Part shown: piece after piece, positions 6,484 to 14,308 of the stretch
Layout: each line of letters opens with the position of its first letter
Position numbering within the stretch: position 1 is the stretch's first letter
Source: a virus
Length of the DNA: 24,628 nucleotides
IMG/VR virus record: IMGVR_UViG_3300042691_009614
Span: 1 to 24,628 of that record
Direction: 5' to 3' (one strand)
Program-made: the position numbers and the translations under genes
Notes under the pieces: generated by a model
The model's database searches: none
Told to the model about the DNA's origin: nothing
The model's input: the letters and a program-made list of their open reading frames with translations, nothing else

Positions 6484-6606
6484 TGTTTAAATAGCACCTT
6501 TGCTAAAAGCATGTTGCTTCTCAAAAATTACCCACTTTTTTCACACATGGTTCTGAGTCCATAACAAAACTCTGAAAAAACAACAGGTTCTTAGACCTTA
6601 AAACTA
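6484..6606 (+). promoter_or_regulatory. Largest intergenic gap of the operon, candidate control region before scaffold/capsid
   Basis: This 123-nt AT-rich gap has no gene. A hairpin TAGCA-CCTT-TGCTA (6492-6505) overlaps a second, TGCT-AAA-AGCA (6501-6511), so two exclusive folds are possible. Two near-identical 12-mers follow, GGTTCTGAGTCC (6549-6560) and GGTTCTTAGACC (6586-6597), 37 bp apart with two differences. No clear -35/-10 pair or Shine-Dalgarno is visible. Since other junctions here are 0-12 nt, a promoter, RNA-processing site or terminator read-through point for the highly expressed scaffold and capsid genes is plausible. Confidence 0.4.
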
Positions 6607-7572
6607 ATGGAAACAAATGAATCCGTCGAACCCGAATCGACACAAAACCATTCGGAGAACAACGTGAACACCGCAAGGGAATTCACCGAATCGGACCTAA
6701 CCGATGTAATCAAAGCGTCACTTCTCAACGATACAGAGCAAGAGGCCACTTCCGAGGCCGAGAACACGGAGGAAACGCCAGAAGTTGAAAGCGAAGGCGT
6801 AGAAGACAACGAAGTTCTATCACAGTCAGAAGAAGATACGGTTATCGATTCGGATGAGGAAAACTCTGACGAATACGATAGAGGTCTGCCCAGAGGGGTT
6901 AAGAAACGCATAGACAAACTTGCCGCAAAACGGCGAGAGGCGGAGCAACGTGCTAGGGAACTTGAAGCGGAAGTTGAACGACTGAGACAAGAGGCTGAAA
7001 AGCCAGTCCAGATTCAGCCAAACAAAAAGAACCCTTACAACAAGTTGAAAACTGTTGAGCAAATTCAGGCGGAAGTCGAGAAGGCAAAACAGATTCGTCG
7101 TTGGTGCGAGATGAACCCAGAGGGCGGAGTAGTCAGGGATGCCAAGGGCAATGAGACGGAGTATTCATCCGAAGATGTCAGAAACATCAAGGTGAACGCA
7201 CTGGACGCACTTGAAGAGCACCTTCCACGGCAGATGCAGTACATTCAGTACGAGGCAAACGTCGAGAAGGAGGTCAGCAAGGAATACCCTTGGTGGAAGG
7301 ACAGAAGTTCCGCTGAGCGACAAATCGCAGAGGCGTTTCTCCAGCACTTCCCAGAAATCACAAGGTTCCCAGACTACAAGATGGTTCTCGGAGATTACAT
7401 CCGTGGCGTCAAGGCACGTGAGCAATCAAGGGGAGGAAGCCAGCAAAGACCACCATCTCAACCAAAGTCAGGCTCAGCATACACTGGGGCCGCAGGTCGA
7501 AAGCCTGTCAGACTATCGAATCCTTCTGACGGAGACGAACTGGCGAACATCATCGCTTCAAGATTCATCTAA
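6607..7572 (+). CDS. Scaffolding protein
   Basis: A 321-aa protein between portal and capsid, the classic scaffold position. Residues 1-92 are extremely acidic and Ser/Thr-rich, with almost no hydrophobics. Residues about 97-140 form a strong charged coiled coil (RIDKLAAKRREAEQRAREL), and the middle (145-280) is helical. The C-terminal 40 residues are Gly/Ser/Pro-rich and basic, ending in ELANIIASRFI, a likely capsid-binding helix. An acidic elongated protein with coiled coil and a short C-terminal helix is what scaffolds look like; such proteins guide capsid shell assembly and leave before or during packaging. Primary sequence is poorly conserved in this group, so the call rests on composition and place. 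Confidence 0.8.
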   Translation: METNESVEPESTQNHSENNVNTAREFTESDLTDVIKASLLNDTEQEATSEAENTEETPEVESEGVEDNEVLSQSEEDTVIDSDEENSDEYDRGLPRGVKKRIDKLAAKRREAEQRARELEAEVERLRQEAEKPVQIQPNKKNPYNKLKTVEQIQAEVEKAKQIRRWCEMNPEGGVVRDAKGNETEYSSEDVRNIKVNALDALEEHLPRQMQYIQYEANVEKEVSKEYPWWKDRSSAERQIAEAFLQHFPEITRFPDYKMVLGDYIRGVKAREQSRGGSQQRPPSQPKSGSAYTGAAGRKPVRLSNPSDGDELANIIASRFI

Positions 7573-7584
7573 ACCATTATCATC

Positions 7585-8712
7585 ATGGCTAAATTAACCG
7601 AAAGACAATTCAAGACAGGCGACAAGATGGGCCAGCGGGAAGAACTCGCAGACCTTATTTCCCTCGTGGACGCCAAGGACACCCCATTCACCTCTATGGC
7701 GAAGAAGGGTTCCAAACCTCAGAACACCTACTTCCGCTGGCAGGTTGACCGCCTCCCATCGCCCCGCGTCCAGACCGTCATTGACGGCACTGACGTTGAC
7801 CCTAACGGTGCAGAAATCGAGAACTACGTCAGAGACACTGTTGGCGGCGAGACCGTCCAGTACCGCAAGGAACTCGCGGCGTACGTCCAGATTTTCCGCC
7901 GTTCCGTCCGCGTCTCACCTCTGACCGAGGACATCAACAACGTCGCTGGCGTGAACAGCGAACTCGCGAACAACGTCGCCAAGGCCATCAAACTCATCAA
8001 GCGTGACCAAGAAGTTACCTTCACTGGTACTCAGGGTTGCTCGCCTGACCGTGGTACTGGCTCTGGTCAGGGTTATCAAACCCGTGGCCTCCACAAGTGG
8101 CTCCTCAAACGCACCGCCACCGTCGAAACCGTCACCAACGGTGTTCCTACCCCCGATGCTACTAAGCACGACGGCCTTGAAACCATTCCATCCGAGTTCC
8201 GCACTCCAGATTCCTCGCATGCCACAGGCTCGGTTTCGGCACTTAGCGAAGCCCAGATTCAGAACGTGCTGACAAGCATGTACAAGGAAACTGGCACGTT
8301 CAGAGACATGGACGCCCTTGTTGGCCCTAACCTCAAGAGAGCGTTCACCAATCTGGTGTTCAACACTCCTTCGTCTGGTTCGCCCAACACTCAGGTCGCC
8401 ATCCGCACCCTGAATCGCGAGTCTAAGGAATCCTCATACATCTCGTCAGTTGACGTGTTTGTGGGCGACTTCGGCAAACTCCGCCTTCACCCTTCGCACT
8501 GGCTGAAGTGGAATGACAGCACCAAGCAAGCCAACGACAACGTTGGTTACGTCATTCCGTTCGACATGGTTGAGATTCGTTACGGCGGCAACGTCGCTGG
8601 CGTTCGTCCTCTCACCAACAACGGTGGCGGTGAAGCCCGTCTGGTGGAAGCGGTTGCTGGCCTCGTGGTCCACAACCCCCTCTCCTTCGGCGTCTTCGAC
8701 CTGACAGCCTAA
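7585..8712 (+). CDS. Major capsid protein, SU10/DUF5309-like
   Basis: A 375-aa shell protein expected to have the HK97 fold. The N-terminal region has DTPFTSMAKKG and NTYFRWQVDRL near residues 32-56, then VSPLTEDINNVAG near 112, which are hallmarks I associate with the DUF5309 (SU10-like) capsid family. A central insertion around 150-210 contains the Gly-rich GTGSGQGYQTRG. LVGPNLKRAF near 247 and VDVFVGDFGKLRLHPSHW near 290-307 match conserved strands of the same family. The gene is richer in C-ending codons than its neighbours, as expected for a very highly expressed protein. It lies 12 nt after the scaffold, with no Shine-Dalgarno. Confidence 0.92.
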   Translation: MAKLTERQFKTGDKMGQREELADLISLVDAKDTPFTSMAKKGSKPQNTYFRWQVDRLPSPRVQTVIDGTDVDPNGAEIENYVRDTVGGETVQYRKELAAYVQIFRRSVRVSPLTEDINNVAGVNSELANNVAKAIKLIKRDQEVTFTGTQGCSPDRGTGSGQGYQTRGLHKWLLKRTATVETVTNGVPTPDATKHDGLETIPSEFRTPDSSHATGSVSALSEAQIQNVLTSMYKETGTFRDMDALVGPNLKRAFTNLVFNTPSSGSPNTQVAIRTLNRESKESSYISSVDVFVGDFGKLRLHPSHWLKWNDSTKQANDNVGYVIPFDMVEIRYGGNVAGVRPLTNNGGGEARLVEAVAGLVVHNPLSFGVFDLTA

Positions 8713-8715
8713 CCG

Positions 8716-9078
8716 ATGTCGGGATTCGTCGAAAGTCTGCATGAAGTAGTCCCTCCCAACCTCCTACGGGAAGTTGAGAGGGTTCTAATCAACGGCTGGA
8801 GACGAGAAGAGGTTCTTGCGAGGGCGGAAGCGAAGCAAAATGCAATATATGGACACAGCCATGAGGCTAGTAATATTGACGGTGTTGGACAAATGGTTGC
8901 TCGCATTCCGCCCTCTGCTTACCACTACTGGGGCAAACGCCTTGGTTATGATTGCTGGCAGGACGACCAGTTTCTGAAGGAATTCCTAAGAGATAACCCA
9001 GAGGTCGCGGTCAGAAACTACGCAAAGAAAACCCTTGTCCGTGGGGCCGTGTTCACGGCGGACGGATTTATCACATGA
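8716..9078 (+). CDS. Hypothetical head/neck-region protein
   Basis: A 120-aa helical protein between the capsid and the adaptor genes. A conserved-looking block is seen in the middle, GVGQMVARIPPSAYHYWG followed by KRLGYDCWQDDQFLKEF, rich in Trp, Tyr and Cys. I recall similar short proteins after the capsid gene in SU10-like genomes, but no function. It starts 3 nt after the capsid stop and ends in an ATGA overlap with the next gene, so it is co-translated with neck proteins. Candidate roles are a head-completion factor or capsid accessory protein. Confidence 0.75.
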   Translation: MSGFVESLHEVVPPNLLREVERVLINGWRREEVLARAEAKQNAIYGHSHEASNIDGVGQMVARIPPSAYHYWGKRLGYDCWQDDQFLKEFLRDNPEVAVRNYAKKTLVRGAVFTADGFIT

Positions 9079-9839
9079 GGACGATAGATTTCAGCCAGAT
9101 ATTCTTCAACGCCCTGCAATTCAGCGGCAACGACAGGCAGAATATCAACACTGAGACGTTTTCCCAGTTCAGGGACTTTATCTCTTACAGGCTTAGGGAA
9201 ATCTGGGAGTCGTTTCCTTGGACTGAGGCGACTGTCCTCACTAATTTCAACGTCACCACGGAAAACGGGGTGGCATTTTTCGTCCCGCCAGTCGAGGCGG
9301 ACGAGATTTTGGGTGTTTTTTCAAAAAACCCACTCACAACATCGCGGCTTTCGGAACTTGACTACAAGATTTGGCAAGACGGAACCGTTCAGAAGGTTGT
9401 CATAGCGAACCAACTCGCGGACGGCTGGTTCCACTACAGAAAGGCTTGCCCAGAACTCAAGGGAGACCTTTTCAACGCAAGCACGGTTTATTTTCAAAGT
9501 TCTCAGGTTTATTTTGACTCTGGCTCAGGCACTGGAACATACATGCCCGTTGCTGGAAAGCCACACAGCGGAAATTTCTACGAATGCATTGTCCAGAGCA
9601 CAATTTCTGGAGATTCTCCAGCCTCGGCACCTTCAAAATGGCGTAAGATAGATATTCCGTACAACTTTGGCACCCCTCTCGCTTGGGGTTCGACAGCGAA
9701 CTGGTTCCTGTCAGAAGGTATGATTCAGGAAGCCGCCGCTATCGAGCAAAAGTATGAAGCCGCACGTGAGCAGGAATACGACAAAGCCACAAGACAGCAG
9801 GGGCAAGTCACACGCATGAACATGATTCGAACTTACTAA
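9075..9839 (+). CDS. Head-tail adaptor protein with lectin-like insert
   Basis: A 254-aa protein in the position of the podovirus adaptor/tail tubular A protein, which forms the ring below the portal. Residues 1-50 are helical (FRDFISYRLREIWESFPW), and 50-135 are mixed strands with FFVPPVEADEI. Residues about 140-192 look like an inserted beta domain: GNFYECIVQSTISGDSP then APSKWRKI resembles the C-terminal motif of carbohydrate-binding modules often attached to phage neck and tail proteins. The last 60 residues return to a helical body with an A/E/Q-rich end, as in adaptor proteins. The insert is the odd feature. ATG 9075 overlaps the previous stop. Confidence 0.72.
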   Translation: MRTIDFSQIFFNALQFSGNDRQNINTETFSQFRDFISYRLREIWESFPWTEATVLTNFNVTTENGVAFFVPPVEADEILGVFSKNPLTTSRLSELDYKIWQDGTVQKVVIANQLADGWFHYRKACPELKGDLFNASTVYFQSSQVYFDSGSGTGTYMPVAGKPHSGNFYECIVQSTISGDSPASAPSKWRKIDIPYNFGTPLAWGSTANWFLSEGMIQEAAAIEQKYEAAREQEYDKATRQQGQVTRMNMIRTY

Positions 9840-9840
9840 A

Positions 9841-10164
9841 ATGAGCAAACACATCCACTTTTCAGGCCCATTTATCAAGCAGTTCTACTGCAAGGATACT
9901 GGCACAAACGAAAGAACTTCTGACAACCCTGCGGCGGCAACTGATTACTCCGACACAGTTCCAGTTCCACTTCGCAGAGTTTACTTGTTTATCCAGAACC
10001 AAGGAACGACAAATGTGACCATCTCGCTTACTCCAGACGGTGTTCAAGGCGGAGAAACATCATTGATTCTCTACCCCTTCCAAAGCGTGTCGTTCGACAA
10101 CTACAACGGCCCAATTCTTGCGAACACGCTTGCTAACGTTCACATCATGGAGGCATTCGCCTAA
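9841..10164 (+). CDS. Small beta-sandwich virion protein
   Basis: A 107-aa protein with strand-rich sequence and few helices. Alternating patterns such as RRVYLFIQNQGTTNVTISL and ETSLILYPFQSVSFDN suggest a compact jelly-roll or Ig-like fold. Proteins of this kind in phages often decorate capsids or join neck and fiber parts. It starts one base after the adaptor stop and overlaps the next ATG by one base. No signal peptide or membrane segment. Role inferred only from fold impression and neighbourhood. Confidence 0.75.
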   Translation: MSKHIHFSGPFIKQFYCKDTGTNERTSDNPAAATDYSDTVPVPLRRVYLFIQNQGTTNVTISLTPDGVQGGETSLILYPFQSVSFDNYNGPILANTLANVHIMEAFA

Positions 10165-11261
10165 TGAGCATTAACATCTCAACAAAGCCTGAAGTTGGCG
10201 TAGTTAACGTTGGGGAAGAAATTACGACTGAACAGTTGGCGGCTATTACTTCCTCCTCTAATCCTACTGGAACGAACCCCCTTCTAACAGCCTCCGCTGG
10301 CAACGCCGCCTATGCTGGCCTGACAGCCAACAACACGCTGACAGGGACACAGGTTTACAACATCAACTCCGCTGGAACTGGTTTCCGCATCACTCATACA
10401 GGTGCTGGAGAATGTTTTAGGGTGGAGGACGAAAACCCCGATTCTACCCCTTTTGTCATTGATGCCATCGGCAATGTCGGGATTGGCACTAACACGCCTA
10501 GCACAAAGTTTAATGTTGTCACAAGCGGCTCAACCGATGCCGTCCGCATCACCAACACAGGCACTGGAAACTCCTTTGTCGTAGAGGATGACACCAATCC
10601 AGACACCAGCCCCTTTGTGATTGATGCGGCTGGCAGGGTCGGGATTGGCGTTTCAACCACCGCAAGTAAAATGGAGGTGCTGGGCCGTTCCTATTTTAGA
10701 GACACATCTGGGTCTGGCGGCAATCCTGTGCTTTGGGTGCGTCAAGAAGGGGCATCTGCCGCAACAGCACTACAAGTTACCAACCAAGGCACTGGCAACT
10801 CCTTTGTGGTTGAAGATGAATCGGGAGATACTTCGCCGTTTATCATTGATGCGGCTGGGGCTGTCGGAATTGGTCGCCAGCCAACCGCAGGGTTTAGGTT
10901 GGATTTGGCTGGCAACATTCTTGTGGCTGGTTCGGTTCACACATTTTCACTTGCCTCCCAAGGTGCTGTAATTACTCAAGTCAGCGGCACTGCTAACACA
11001 TTGACCGTCAATAACAGCGGCACTGGAAACTCGTTTGTGGTGAATGACGATGGCACTGGTGACCTCTCGCCGTTTATCATCGACAACGTTGGCAATGTGA
11101 CCCTCGGCGGCACACTCCGCTTTGGCACGGAAGGAGCCATTTCCTCGCTTACCTACCAGACTACTGGCCTTGCCGCCACTGTTGACAGGACTGCGTTCCC
11201 CAACGAAATCGCCATCGTCATCGCTGGCGTCACCTACCGCATTCCCGCTAGACAGGTCTAA
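10164..11261 (+). CDS. Repeat-built fiber or appendage protein
   Basis: A 365-aa, Gly/Thr/Asn/Ser-rich protein made of beta repeats. Four copies of a module with GTGNSFVVED, SPFVIDAAG and VGIG are seen at about residues 79-108, 132-162, 208-237 and 285-314; the first is the most diverged. Such repeats, with a coil-prone N-terminus (residues 15-60), are typical of trimeric fiber shafts or adhesins. The C-terminus (340-365) ends in a short basic strand segment, RIPARQV. It is one of the few genes with a recognisable Shine-Dalgarno, GGAGG ten bases before the ATG, in addition to a TAATG overlap. It could be a neck whisker, an appendage or a receptor-binding fiber. Confidence 0.75.
   Translation: MSINISTKPEVGVVNVGEEITTEQLAAITSSSNPTGTNPLLTASAGNAAYAGLTANNTLTGTQVYNINSAGTGFRITHTGAGECFRVEDENPDSTPFVIDAIGNVGIGTNTPSTKFNVVTSGSTDAVRITNTGTGNSFVVEDDTNPDTSPFVIDAAGRVGIGVSTTASKMEVLGRSYFRDTSGSGGNPVLWVRQEGASAATALQVTNQGTGNSFVVEDESGDTSPFIIDAAGAVGIGRQPTAGFRLDLAGNILVAGSVHTFSLASQGAVITQVSGTANTLTVNNSGTGNSFVVNDDGTGDLSPFIIDNVGNVTLGGTLRFGTEGAISSLTYQTTGLAATVDRTAFPNEIAIVIAGVTYRIPARQV
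10401..11038 (+). repeat. Imperfect intragenic repeats in fiber gene
   Basis: The 20-mer GGCACTGGAAACTCCTTTGT at 10560-10579 recurs with one or two changes at 10788-10807 and 11019-11038, spaced 228 and 231 bp. A diverged copy starts at 10401, 159 bp before. They correspond to the GTGNSFV protein motif and point to module duplication. Confidence 0.8.
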
Positions 11262-11265
11262 TCTT

Positions 11266-11385
11266 ATGTTCACCATCCTAATCATCGTTTCACTCGTCCT
11301 TGCCGCTGGCGTGGCTGGCTTTTGGTCAGGCGTTAAACACGCTGAAAAGGCCCGTACGCTCAAGGACTTCGCCAAGAAGTTCTAA
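11266..11385 (+). CDS. 39-aa single-span membrane peptide
   Basis: A short ORF in the gap between the fiber and nozzle genes. The first 20 residues are strongly hydrophobic (FTILIIVSLVLAAGVAGFW), followed by a basic tail with KHAEKARTLKDFAKKF. The build is a single transmembrane helix with a positive C-terminus. It ends in a TAATG overlap with the nozzle gene, which supports it being real. The ATG at 11266 is preferred; an upstream in-frame ATG lies inside the fiber gene. It may be a holin-like or spanin-like lysis peptide, or a small membrane factor for ejection; nothing decides between these. Confidence 0.65.
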   Translation: MFTILIIVSLVLAAGVAGFWSGVKHAEKARTLKDFAKKF

Positions 11386-13040
11386 TGCCACTTGAATACC
11401 TGAGGGATGGAGACTTGTTCTTTGTCGGGCTTAACAGCCGAGACAATCCAAGTGCTTTGTCAAAGGGTTACGTAAGCAAGGCTCAGAACTTTAGGATGGA
11501 TAGAGGTGTCGCATCGGTGCGGAAGGGCACAAGAAAGTACAGTGACATCTCAATAGTAGACAAGCAAATCAACGGGTGCGGCGTATATCTTGACCAGTTT
11601 GGTCAGGAAATAATGATTCTGGTTCTTTACACTCCAGCAACAACTGGAGAAGAGCCGACGCCAGCGTACTCAGAAATAGTCACATTTAACCCAGACGCAA
11701 ACGACTGGGGAGGCTCAGTTCAGTTTCCAACAGGGGAGACTGTGGATACAAGCGTTGGTTGTGACGTTGTTCAGGCAAATAACTACATTTTCATAAGCAG
11801 GGGTCACAATAAACCAGTTATCAGATGGGAGTACGGCACAATTAACTTTTTGGTGCTTTCTCACACAAATAACCACGAGTTTCCGCACTGCTCTGGGCTA
11901 ATGTACTATCAAAACAGGCTTGTTGCACTTGGTCGCCACAAAAGCATGTCAGCGTCAAGGGCAAGAGATTCTGTTTGCGTAAGCAATTTCCTTGATTTTA
12001 ACAAATTTGACTTGGTTGATACTTTCACGATTAACCAAGGCGGCAATGATGAGATTGTTTCCGTTGTCCCTTGGACTATGAACGAGTTCCTGATAATGAT
12101 GCGGAACTCAATATTTTACCTGAACGTAGGAAGTGACAGGTACTCAACTGGAGACCCGCTTTCGTCAGACGCCTTTTTGCAAACAATGTCAACAGACGTC
12201 GGTTGCTCTGCAAAAAGAAGTGCCGTCCAAGTCGCTGGAGGCGTTGTTTTCCTTTCTGATACAGGTGTTTATTTCCTTCAGCCACAACAGGTTGGTGCGG
12301 CTGAGGGCATGCGTCTGACCACGCTTTCTGAGCCTCTTTCTGCTACAATTGACGACGTTATTGCAAGGATTAACAAGAACCACGTTAGCAAGTCAGTTGC
12401 AATCTATTGGAATAGCAGATACTACTTGGCAGTGCCGTTGGACGGAAGCACCAAAAACAACGCAGTTCTTGTTTACAACTTTATCCTTAAGGCTTGGGAG
12501 TCAGTTGACATTTATCCAGAGGAATTCGATGCGTTTGTTTTCTTGGTGGCAAAAAAAGGCACCCAAAGGCGTATGTTTGCCGTAGACTCTTCTGACGGAG
12601 TGTTTCTGATGGAAGAAAATAATTGGGATGAGCACGGCAACGATGTTGGCAATCCATATCTTACCGTAAGATTGCCGTTTAGATTCGGCGGTTCTGATGT
12701 GTTTAGACAAAGGGTTATTCAGGGCGAAATCGTGACAAGAAGATTTACATTTGATTCTATGTCTAACAAGCGGTTTTCTTCTGTTGAGGCCGATTTGCTT
12801 TGTCCAGCGGCGGCGGCTATCGAAACATACGCCGAAATGAACAATCCTGATACAACATCTTTATTGGACAACTACGGCTCTCCTTCGGACGAGGCTCAGG
12901 ACACAACAAGAAGAAATCCTGTAAGAAAGATAGGATACGGCTTGCAAGTCAGGTTTAAGTCAACTAGCAACAGGCCGTCCGTAAGGGGCGTACTGGTAGT
13001 CGCAAAACCGCACGGCAAAAACAATCTTAACGTCAAATAA
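11385..13040 (+). CDS. Tail nozzle / tail tubular protein B-like, beta-propeller
   Basis: A 551-aa, strand-rich protein placed after the adaptor and fiber genes. The N-terminus has the pattern NFRMDRGVASVRKGTRK (residues about 35-52), which I associate with podovirus nozzle proteins. The body shows repeated blade-like segments: YSEIVTFNPDANDWG, GLMYYQNRLVALGRH, GGVVFLSDTGVYFLQP, AVLVYNFILKAWESVD and MFAVDSSDGVFLMEEN. These fit a beta-propeller as found in nozzle proteins of T7-, P22- and SU10-type tails, where a hexamer closes the tail channel and opens on host contact. Length is in the usual range for short versions. The start overlaps the previous stop by one base. Confidence 0.82.
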   Translation: MPLEYLRDGDLFFVGLNSRDNPSALSKGYVSKAQNFRMDRGVASVRKGTRKYSDISIVDKQINGCGVYLDQFGQEIMILVLYTPATTGEEPTPAYSEIVTFNPDANDWGGSVQFPTGETVDTSVGCDVVQANNYIFISRGHNKPVIRWEYGTINFLVLSHTNNHEFPHCSGLMYYQNRLVALGRHKSMSASRARDSVCVSNFLDFNKFDLVDTFTINQGGNDEIVSVVPWTMNEFLIMMRNSIFYLNVGSDRYSTGDPLSSDAFLQTMSTDVGCSAKRSAVQVAGGVVFLSDTGVYFLQPQQVGAAEGMRLTTLSEPLSATIDDVIARINKNHVSKSVAIYWNSRYYLAVPLDGSTKNNAVLVYNFILKAWESVDIYPEEFDAFVFLVAKKGTQRRMFAVDSSDGVFLMEENNWDEHGNDVGNPYLTVRLPFRFGGSDVFRQRVIQGEIVTRRFTFDSMSNKRFSSVEADLLCPAAAAIETYAEMNNPDTTSLLDNYGSPSDEAQDTTRRNPVRKIGYGLQVRFKSTSNRPSVRGVLVVAKPHGKNNLNVK

Positions 13041-13042
13041 TC

Positions 13043-14308
13043 ATGGCACAAATACAAGCAGGAGAAACTTTTTCTGACGGCGAACTGGTGACGGCTGACA
13101 GAATGAACGATATTGTTGGAGAAGCAAAGGCACTCAACGGCATCATAACCGAACAGAAATCCCTTACGGCAAGCGAACTTGAGAGCGATGTCTTAACAGA
13201 TGCAATCCCAGTCTCTAATCTAGACAGAATTCTGGTCTATGACGAAAGCAATGACGGCATTCGTCAAACAACCGTTGGAAATCTATTTCAAAGCAACAAC
13301 CCTATCGCAACAGAACTCGTCGAGGGAGATGGACTTATGCTAAGGCAGACCAGTGGGATGCTTAGCATTGGCAACCCGCTTATCGGCATGGGGGAAACTG
13401 CTGATGTCACTATTGTGGGGAACACAGTTATTAGCGGTTGGTACACAGAGATAGGTAGTCTTTTGAAAGTTACTGGCAATCAAGAGGTGTCTGGAGATGC
13501 TGAAATTGCTGGAGATTTATCCGTGCTTGGAGAAACTGAACTTAAAAACACCGTTATTGATGGAAACCTTACGCTTACAGGTTCTTTTGTTAGCGATGAT
13601 GCTCTTGCTAGAGAAAAAGTATTTGAAATAAACCAAGAATCATCTGTAACTGTTTTTAATTTAACAACTGCTCCTACTGGGGTTTCTCCACTTATACCTA
13701 GTCCAACAAGAACTCCTTATGAAATAAAACTTGGCAACGTAGAAGTTGGATTTAGGCAGGGAATTGTTTCTTTTCCTCAATTTAAAATAAGACTAAGGAA
13801 GGGCGGTCAAGGTATCTCACAAGAAGCAAGAGTAAAAATTGATTTGATTGCATACAAAGACCCCTCTAACCCAATTAACCCACTTCAAAAGGAGTACGTC
13901 ATTGCTGGTTTTAGAGATTCAATCAGTTCAGTTGAAAGCAATCCTTCTTACGACCTCACAAACACGTGTCCTCCTTGGGTTGAGTTAGTAACTCCATCAG
14001 GCATAAATCTCACACAATACAAGTTGAAACTTAGATTTACAGGGGATTTAGCATATACCACTCCTTCAGATGTATATAGAAACCAAATACTTTTTGACTA
14101 CCAAGTTCTTTCGTTTAAAAGTTTTTTCAAAATAAGAATTCTTTCAAAAAGAGAAGAAGATAATGTTAGCACTTCGTACTCACCTTATGAACAAAATGAC
14201 ATTCAGGCACCACTTGTTGGTTCCAATGACTTTAGCGGAAACTGGCAAAATCTAAGGTTTGGCAAAAAGGTGCCGTTTATTGCAAATCAGTCTGTATATG
14301 AAGTCTAA
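13043..14308 (+). CDS. Tail fiber protein
   Basis: A 421-aa protein with a likely N-terminal virion anchor (TFSDGELVTADRMNDIV, residues 9-25), which recalls N-termini of phage fibers. Residues about 85-185 are a repetitive beta shaft (GDAEIAGDLSVLGETELKN and similar), suggesting a triple beta-helix. From residue 187 (ALAREKVFEINQ) the sequence changes to a distinct beta-rich C-terminal domain, a candidate receptor-binding head. The codon composition also changes near 13600, becoming clearly more AT-rich, consistent with domain exchange. It sits between nozzle and internal virion genes, where T7-like phages can carry fiber or neck genes. Confidence 0.78.
   Translation: MAQIQAGETFSDGELVTADRMNDIVGEAKALNGIITEQKSLTASELESDVLTDAIPVSNLDRILVYDESNDGIRQTTVGNLFQSNNPIATELVEGDGLMLRQTSGMLSIGNPLIGMGETADVTIVGNTVISGWYTEIGSLLKVTGNQEVSGDAEIAGDLSVLGETELKNTVIDGNLTLTGSFVSDDALAREKVFEINQESSVTVFNLTTAPTGVSPLIPSPTRTPYEIKLGNVEVGFRQGIVSFPQFKIRLRKGGQGISQEARVKIDLIAYKDPSNPINPLQKEYVIAGFRDSISSVESNPSYDLTNTCPPWVELVTPSGINLTQYKLKLRFTGDLAYTTPSDVYRNQILFDYQVLSFKSFFKIRILSKREEDNVSTSYSPYEQNDIQAPLVGSNDFSGNWQNLRFGKKVPFIANQSVYEV

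Noticed and set aside
11122-11265. Longer N-terminus of the 39-aa membrane peptide
   Set aside because: The extension lies wholly inside the fiber gene in another frame and is Pro/Arg-rich shadow sequence.
14259-14297. Longer N-terminus of the gp13-position protein
   Set aside because: It overlaps the fiber by 50 nt and its residues look like an out-of-frame fiber read; ATG 14298 is more economical.
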